From contig JAGCVD010000009.1 of assembly GCA_017962545.1 (NCBI GenBank), positions 1 to 64,000 of the forward strand: a DNA stretch of 64,000 bases, given 5' to 3'. A program made the position numbers and the translations under genes. Shown piece by piece: positions 60,185 to 64,000 of this stretch; positions within the stretch are counted from its first letter, which is position 1; every line of letters starts with the position of its first letter. This DNA comes from Bacteroidales bacterium. GTDB taxonomy: Bacteria; Bacteroidota; Bacteroidia; Bacteroidales; P3. The notes under the pieces are model-generated. The model searched no databases. It was not told the DNA's origin and saw only the letters and a program-made list of their open reading frames with translations.

Positions 60185-61405
60185 ATGACAAAATCAGAAC
60201 AATTCATGGAGATGGAAGCCAAGTACGGCGCCCATAACTATCATCCGCTGCCCGTTGTTCTCGCCAAGGGCGAGGGCGCTTTTGTGTGGGACTGCGAAGG
60301 CAAGAAGTATTTCGACTTCCTGTCGGCCTACAGTGCCGTGAACCAGGGCCACTGTCACCCGAAGATTGTCAAGGCGATGTGCGACCAGGCCCACGAGCTG
60401 ACGCTCAGCAGCCGCGCTTTCTACAACAACTGCCTGGGTGAGTGGGAGAAGTACGTCACCGAGTACTTTGGCTACGACAAGGTGCTGCCCATGAACACCG
60501 GCGCCGAGGCCGACGAGACAGGCCTGAAGCTGGCCCGCCGCTGGGGCGTCGTCAAGAAGGGCATCCCCAACGACAAGGTGAAGATTGTCTGCTGCGAAGG
60601 TAACTTCCACGGCCGCACCATCACCATCATCACCATGAGTAACGATCCCGAGAGCTACGCCAACTACGGTCCCATGACTCCCGGCTTCATCCGCATCCCC
60701 TACAACGATGCCGACGCGCTGGAGAAATGCCTGGCCGAATACGGCAAGGAGGTGGCTGGCTTCCTGCTGGAGCCCATCCAGGGCGAGGCGGGCGTCTATG
60801 TCCCCGACGACGGCTACCTGAAGAAATGCTACGACATCTGCAAGAAGTACAACGTGCTGTTCATGGCCGACGAGGTGCAGAGCGGTATCGCCCGCACGGG
60901 TAAGATGCTGGCCTGCGACCACGAGAACGTGCGTCCCGACATCCTCATCCTGGGCAAGGCCCTGGGTGGCGGCGTGATGCCCGTCAGCGCTGTGCTGGCC
61001 GACGACGATATCATGCTGAACATCAAGCCCGGCGAGCACGGCTCCACCTTCGGTGGCAACCCCATCGCTGCCAAGGTCAGTATCGCCGCCCTGCAGGTGA
61101 TCAAGGAGGAGCACCTGATGGAGAACGCCGAGCGTCTCGGTAAGATCTTCCGCGAGGAGATGACCAACTTCAAGAGCCCGATGATCGAGAAGGTGCGCGG
61201 CAAAGGTCTGCTGAACGCCATCATCATCAAGCCCCACAACGGCAAGGAGGCATGGGATGTCTGCCTGAAGATGCGCGACCTCGGCGTGTTGGCCAAGCCG
61301 ACCCACCAGCACATCATCCGCTTCGCTCCCCCGCTGTGCATCACCGAGGAGCAGCTGCGCGAGGCTATGGAGCTGATTAAAGAGGCAATTAAGAGTTTTG
61401 AATGA
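60185..61405 (+). CDS. rocD: Ornithine--oxo-acid aminotransferase
   Basis: Class III PLP aminotransferase converting ornithine and 2-oxoglutarate to glutamate semialdehyde and glutamate; joins arginine/ornithine breakdown to proline synthesis. 406 residues. Ornithine-type motifs [13 protein letters not shown] and [19 protein letters not shown] are clear; the PLP lysine is Lys258 in ILGKALGGG, with [11 protein letters not shown] and HGSTFGGNP around it. Very biased codons suggest high expression. A DUF975 gene follows after a repeat-rich gap. Confidence 0.95.
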   Translation: MTKSEQFMEMEAKYGAHNYHPLPVVLAKGEGAFVWDCEGKKYFDFLSAYSAVNQGHCHPKIVKAMCDQAHELTLSSRAFYNNCLGEWEKYVTEYFGYDKVLPMNTGAEADETGLKLARRWGVVKKGIPNDKVKIVCCEGNFHGRTITIITMSNDPESYANYGPMTPGFIRIPYNDADALEKCLAEYGKEVAGFLLEPIQGEAGVYVPDDGYLKKCYDICKKYNVLFMADEVQSGIARTGKMLACDHENVRPDILILGKALGGGVMPVSAVLADDDIMLNIKPGEHGSTFGGNPIAAKVSIAALQVIKEEHLMENAERLGKIFREEMTNFKSPMIEKVRGKGLLNAIIIKPHNGKEAWDVCLKMRDLGVLAKPTHQHIIRFAPPLCITEEQLREAMELIKEAIKSFE

Positions 61406-61420
61406 TTATCTTTAGTAGAT

Positions 61421-61441
61421 AAGGAGACAGGAGATAAGTAG
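61421..61441 (+). repeat. Intergenic repeat, copy 2 of a 21-bp sequence
   Basis: Same as 35626-35646 except for one base (A in place of T). It lies in the 105-base gap after rocD with nearby AGATAAGG units. Confidence 0.75.
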
Positions 61442-61510
61442 ATAAGGCGATACATCTGCCGCAACGGTGCATTGGGCTTGACTACTTAGCTACTCTAATA
61501 TAATGAAAAA

Positions 61511-62128
61511 ATGGAAGAACCTGTAAAAACAATGACTGAGATGCCGCGCAACAGCGAGATACGCCGTGCAGCGCGTTATGCCCTGAAAGGCAACTGGACC
61601 CAGGCTGTGCTGGCCACGCTGGTGTTTACCCTCATCTGCGCCGCCGCCGGCTCGATACCTTTCGCCGGTCTGCTGGTGTTGTGCCCGCTGGAGTTCGGCT
61701 TCATGCTCTGCTTCCTGCGCCTGGTGCGCGGCGAGGACAGTAGCGAGATGGTGGGCGACCAGTTCAACGTGTTCAGCAAGTATGGCCGCTACCTTGGTGG
61801 CTCGCTGCTGATGACGCTCTACATCCTGCTGTGGTGCCTGCTGCTCATCATTCCGGGCATCATCATGGGCTATGCCTATGCCATGACGCCCTACATCATG
61901 AACGACCGTCCCGACTTGGATGCCCCCGACTGCATCCACGAGAGCCGTGTGATGATGAAAGGCTACAAGTGGAAACTCTTCTGCTTGGACTTTAGCTTCA
62001 TCGGCTGGGCAATCCTGTGCCTCTTCACGCTGGGTATCGGCTTCCTCTGGCTGCAGCCTTACATCGAGGCTTCGCACGCCAAGTTCTACGAGGAGCTGAA
62101 GGCCCGTCGTACACAGCCTGTCGAGTAA
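61511..62128 (+). CDS. DUF975 family membrane protein
   Basis: A 205-residue integral membrane protein with about five helices. The N-terminal NSEIRRAARYALKGNWTQAVLATLVFTLI and the late YAMTPYIMNDRPDLDAPDCIHESRVMMKGYKWKLFCLDFSFIGW block are characteristic of DUF975. Function unknown in all members I know. Met at residues 8 and 11 could also start it; a short upstream frame (ATG 61503, ending 61526) overlaps its start out of frame. It is followed by a strong terminator. Confidence 0.85.
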   Translation: MEEPVKTMTEMPRNSEIRRAARYALKGNWTQAVLATLVFTLICAAAGSIPFAGLLVLCPLEFGFMLCFLRLVRGEDSSEMVGDQFNVFSKYGRYLGGSLLMTLYILLWCLLLIIPGIIMGYAYAMTPYIMNDRPDLDAPDCIHESRVMMKGYKWKLFCLDFSFIGWAILCLFTLGIGFLWLQPYIEASHAKFYEELKARRTQPVE

Positions 62129-62162
62129 CTTCAGCTGCCACGTATAGGTTGCTACAAATAGG

Positions 62163-62200
62163 AAAAGCCCCCCGAAAGTCGAACTTTCGGGGGGCTTTAT
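62163..62200. terminator. Bidirectional terminator
   Basis: AAAGCCCCCCGAAAGT (62163-62178) pairs perfectly with ACTTTCGGGGGGCTTT (62182-62197) with a CGA loop. It works for the DUF975 gene and, on the other strand, for the lipoprotein gene at 62241-63101. Confidence 0.92.
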
Positions 62201-62240
62201 CGTTGAGGGTGTTTCCCCAATCTATTGGGGAACGATTTTA

Positions 62241-63101
62241 TTATTCGTAATCCCAGTAGGTGGCGTAGGCGCTGTTGCCGCCAGTGTAGGTGATGTTACG
62301 GATGGTCGGCCAGTTGCCGTCGTAGGTGTAGCTGTAGTGGAAGTCTGTGTTGTCCATGCCGGTGTTGTCTTGCACGGTGACAATCTGGGAGACGATGTTG
62401 TTCTTGCTGCCCCATGTGGAAGGACCTTCATCATAGAAGGCCATGAGGGAACCATAATAGGGGTTGTTTTTCTTGTCGTAGGTGTATTTGCGGGTTGTCC
62501 TGCTGCTGCCGCTGGTGAAAATCTGCTCGGAAATGTTGCTGCCGTTCCAAGTGAAGTTGTAGACGGCGGAGCCCACAGCCTTGGTGGCCACATTCTTGAT
62601 GTATTCCTCCTTGTCGAAGCAGGGGATAATCATGTTAAGGATGTCCGCGTTCATCTGGGTCAGCTCGGGAGTGTCCTCCGCGGCGCCCTTCTTGGAATAG
62701 TAGGTCAGGACCATCTTGCTCAGTTTTTTGTTGCTGTAGCCAGCCTCGCCGGTCAGGTAGAGGCTACCGTTGCTGTAGGTGGAGAACTTCTTGATTCGGC
62801 CAGCGTCATAGCTGAACTCGATGTAATAGTTGGCGGCGTAGCAGTCGACGCGTGTCAGCTGGTTGCCGTCGTAGGAGAAGTTGTAGATGTAGTTCAGTGC
62901 TCCGCTGGACGCGTAGAAGTCGATACTGGAGAGTTTCTTGCCGTCCCAATGCCATAACTCGGTCAGGTGTCTGGCCGAAGAACCGCTCGATTCGTATACG
63001 CGGCTAATCTTTTTCGACGGATTGAAGACTCCGTCTTTTGTGCACGCAGCAAACATGGTGATCATTGCCAGTGCCAAAACTGATAAGAGTACCTTTTTCA
63101 T
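62241..63101 (-). CDS. Lipoprotein with YD-like repeats
   Basis: A 286-residue lipoprotein, signal LAMITMFAAC. The mature part has Tyr/Asp-rich strands repeated at intervals (NYIYNFSYDGNQLTRVD, YYIEFSYDAGRIKKF, RKYTYDKKNNPYYGS, HYSYTYDGNW), as in DUF4595 or RHS/YD-like lipoproteins of Bacteroidales. It probably folds as beta sheet. No enzyme motif. An exact promoter lies upstream and a strong terminator downstream. Confidence 0.78.
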   Translation of the reverse strand: MKKVLLSVLALAMITMFAACTKDGVFNPSKKISRVYESSGSSARHLTELWHWDGKKLSSIDFYASSGALNYIYNFSYDGNQLTRVDCYAANYYIEFSYDAGRIKKFSTYSNGSLYLTGEAGYSNKKLSKMVLTYYSKKGAAEDTPELTQMNADILNMIIPCFDKEEYIKNVATKAVGSAVYNFTWNGSNISEQIFTSGSSRTTRKYTYDKKNNPYYGSLMAFYDEGPSTWGSKNNIVSQIVTVQDNTGMDNTDFHYSYTYDGNWPTIRNITYTGGNSAYATYWDYE

Positions 63102-63160
63102 TTTTGTGTGATTTTAATTGTTATTGGTTGAGTTCTGACGTTTCAATCCTAAATCAAGTG

Positions 63161-63192
63161 CAAAATTACGAAAATATTTTGATACGACCAAA
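63161..63192 (-). promoter_or_regulatory. Bacteroidota-type promoter (minus) for the lipoprotein gene
   Basis: On the minus strand TTTG (63189-63192), 20-base spacer, TAATTTTG (63161-63168). Confidence 0.7.
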
Positions 63193-63566
63193 AAATATTT
63201 TCTTTGAAGGCTTGAAAACGTGTCGGGAAACGAGGAATGTACTATCTGGAGAGTGAGAAAATACGCTGCGTTGTGTTGCCTGTGCCGTCGGTCACTTTGA
63301 CGCGAAATTCGTTATGTCCGGTGCGTAGTTTTCCTCGGGTATCAATGAAAAGAGTGGCCGTCTTGCCGTCGAATTCGGCCAGTATCCAACTGCCGTTGAG
63401 GTAGCAGTTGTAGGTCTCCACGCCGGCCAGGTTGTCGCCAATCTTCACCTTGAGGGTGGTGGCTTTAAGGGGCTTGCCTTCGCTGAAGTTGACGGGCTGC
63501 ACGGTGGGCGCCGTAGTGTCGGCGGCGAGGGTGAACTCACCCCAGTCGCGTACCGAGGCGGTGTGG

Positions 63567-63618
63567 CATACTCCTCCACCACCCGAAGGGCGGTCCCCCT
63601 CCCCTAACTTAGGGGAGG
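63567..63618 (-). repeat. Two-hairpin palindromic repeat, in-frame copy 2
   Basis: The same three-part element as 32856-32899, on the minus strand: near-palindrome with arms CCTCCCCTA and TAGGGGAGG (63598-63618), ACCCGAAGGGC-type palindrome (63581-63591) and CATACTCCTCC end. It encodes TSPKLGEGDRPSGGGGVC. Confidence 0.85.
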
Positions 63619-63839
63619 TGTTGTGGGTGGTCTTGTAGGCCGAGTATTTGGCGCTGCCGGCTTTGCGTGTCACGCGTACCACCACGGTCTTGTCGACAGG
63701 CACGCCAGGCAGGGAGCCGCGGATGCTCAGCGAGTAGGAGAGGTGGGGCGGAATGTCGTTGACGGTGGGAGCGATGGTGACGGTCTGGTTCGAGACGTTG
63801 ATGTCCAGCTGGTCGTCGGCATAGAGGGTGTGGGGTTTC

Positions 63840-63867
63840 AATTGAAAATTGAAAATTGAAAATTGAA
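63840..63867 (-). repeat. AATTGAA heptamer array x4 breaking the frame
   Basis: Four exact copies of AATTGAA on the plus strand (63840-63867). Seven is not a multiple of three, so each copy gained or lost shifts the frame of the minus-strand gene. A stop occurs at 63838-63840. Confidence 0.9.
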
Positions 63868-63892
63868 GGGCTGATCATATTTGACAGGGTGG

Positions 63893-63937
63893 GTGTTTGG
63901 AGTATTCTGAGTATTTGGAGTATTTTGAGTATTCTGA
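63893..63937 (-). repeat. 9-bp repeats encoding NTQNTP
   Basis: Degenerate tandem units such as GTATTTGGA and GTATTCTGA (9 bases each, five copies) keep frame and encode an Asn-Thr-Pro linker just upstream of the frameshift. Confidence 0.75.
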
Positions 63938-64000
63938 TTGGTGGTGACTGTCAGTGTGCGTTCGGCGCTGTTGCCCTTGATGTCGTAGACCTTGACGCCG

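Larger units (their letters stand above)
63242..64000 (-). pseudogene. C-terminal part of an M23-peptidase-like exported protein, frameshifted
   Basis: The right edge cuts a minus-strand gene. From 64000 the frame reads VKVYDIKGNSAERTLTV, a NTQNTP repeat and HPVKYDQPF, then stops at TGA (63838-63840) inside a heptamer array. The rest (63242 to about 63838, from TLYADDQLDINVSNQ to the stop) continues in another frame and has Ig-like strands plus a C-terminal block GHNEFRVKVTDGTGNTTQRIF. The layout matches the C-terminal region of large Bacteroidota M23 peptidases, but the catalytic part is outside the window, so the family is tentative. Two or five heptamer copies would restore the frame. Confidence 0.6.

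Noticed and set aside
63065-63256. Reading frame of 63 codons upstream of the lipoprotein gene
   Set aside because: It lies across the minus-strand promoter and the lipoprotein start and has no motif.

Overview
The window is a piece of chromosome from an anaerobic member of the Bacteroidota, most likely order Bacteroidales. The evidence is a PorX-type PglZ response regulator of the type IX secretion system, a secreted protein whose C-terminus looks like a type IX sorting domain, many short-signal lipoproteins, a ribosomal protein S16 with an alanine-rich tail, a cysteine-poor DksA-like protein, and repeated promoters of the Bacteroidota form TTTG-N18/20-TAnnTTTG. GC content is fairly high and coding density is very high. 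HydE ([FeFe]-hydrogenase maturation) and a flavodiiron protein point to an anaerobe; a GH20 hexosaminidase and a sialidase suggest host-glycan foraging. I see no rRNA, tRNA, CRISPR array, insertion sequence or prophage.

Layout. 1-7.8 kb: DUF6266-like protein, aquaporin, HydE overlapping a GH20 lipoprotein, a polysaccharide flippase, a small Cys lipoprotein, a PflX-type radical SAM protein and a hypothetical protein. 7.8-10 kb: dipeptidase PepD and a lipoprotein. 10-14.8 kb (minus): a secreted protein, FtsK, two small Cys lipoproteins and a MauE/DoxX-thioredoxin membrane protein. 14.9-17.2 kb (minus): MtaB and a MORN-repeat protein. 17.3-20.6 kb (plus): a membrane protein followed by a lower-GC cassette (cytidylyltransferase, SDR, CDP-polyol phosphotransferase) that looks like CDP-ribitol synthesis and transfer. 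20.6-26.2 kb (minus): glycosyltransferase, YfhO, PgpH-like HD phosphohydrolase. 26.3-31.3 kb: flavodiiron protein, M20 amidohydrolase, MATE exporter, UmuC-like polymerase. 31.4-36.8 kb: MurB, hypothetical, sialidase, PurA, secreted protein. 36.9-41.8 kb (minus): Mfd coupled to PorX. 41.9-47.9 kb: secreted protein, UvrA, membrane protein, MnmE. 48-52.8 kb: TlpA-like thioredoxin, M3 peptidase, PspC protein, DUF4919-like protein. 52.9-58.2 kb: GlmM (minus), S16, RimM, DksA-like protein, double ABC ATPase (minus). 58.3-64 kb: LRR surface protein, ornithine aminotransferase, DUF975 protein, a lipoprotein and a frameshifted M23-like gene at the edge.

The most unusual signal is not a single gene. 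Short repeat sequences of the kind that fill intergenic gaps are also found inside or at the ends of many conserved genes (radical SAM protein, MtaB, M20 hydrolase, a MurB-linked gene, UvrA, Mfd, GlmM, an ABC ATPase, a MauE-Trx protein, PurA, flippase, sialidase), nearly always in frame. At the right edge a 7-bp array breaks the reading frame, and the frame would reopen with two or five copies instead of four. Other points worth checking are a family of three five-cysteine lipoproteins linked to a thioredoxin membrane protein, a CDP-ribitol-like cassette in a Gram-negative, 11-bp phased repeats between glmM and rpsP, and a 36-bp near-perfect palindrome.
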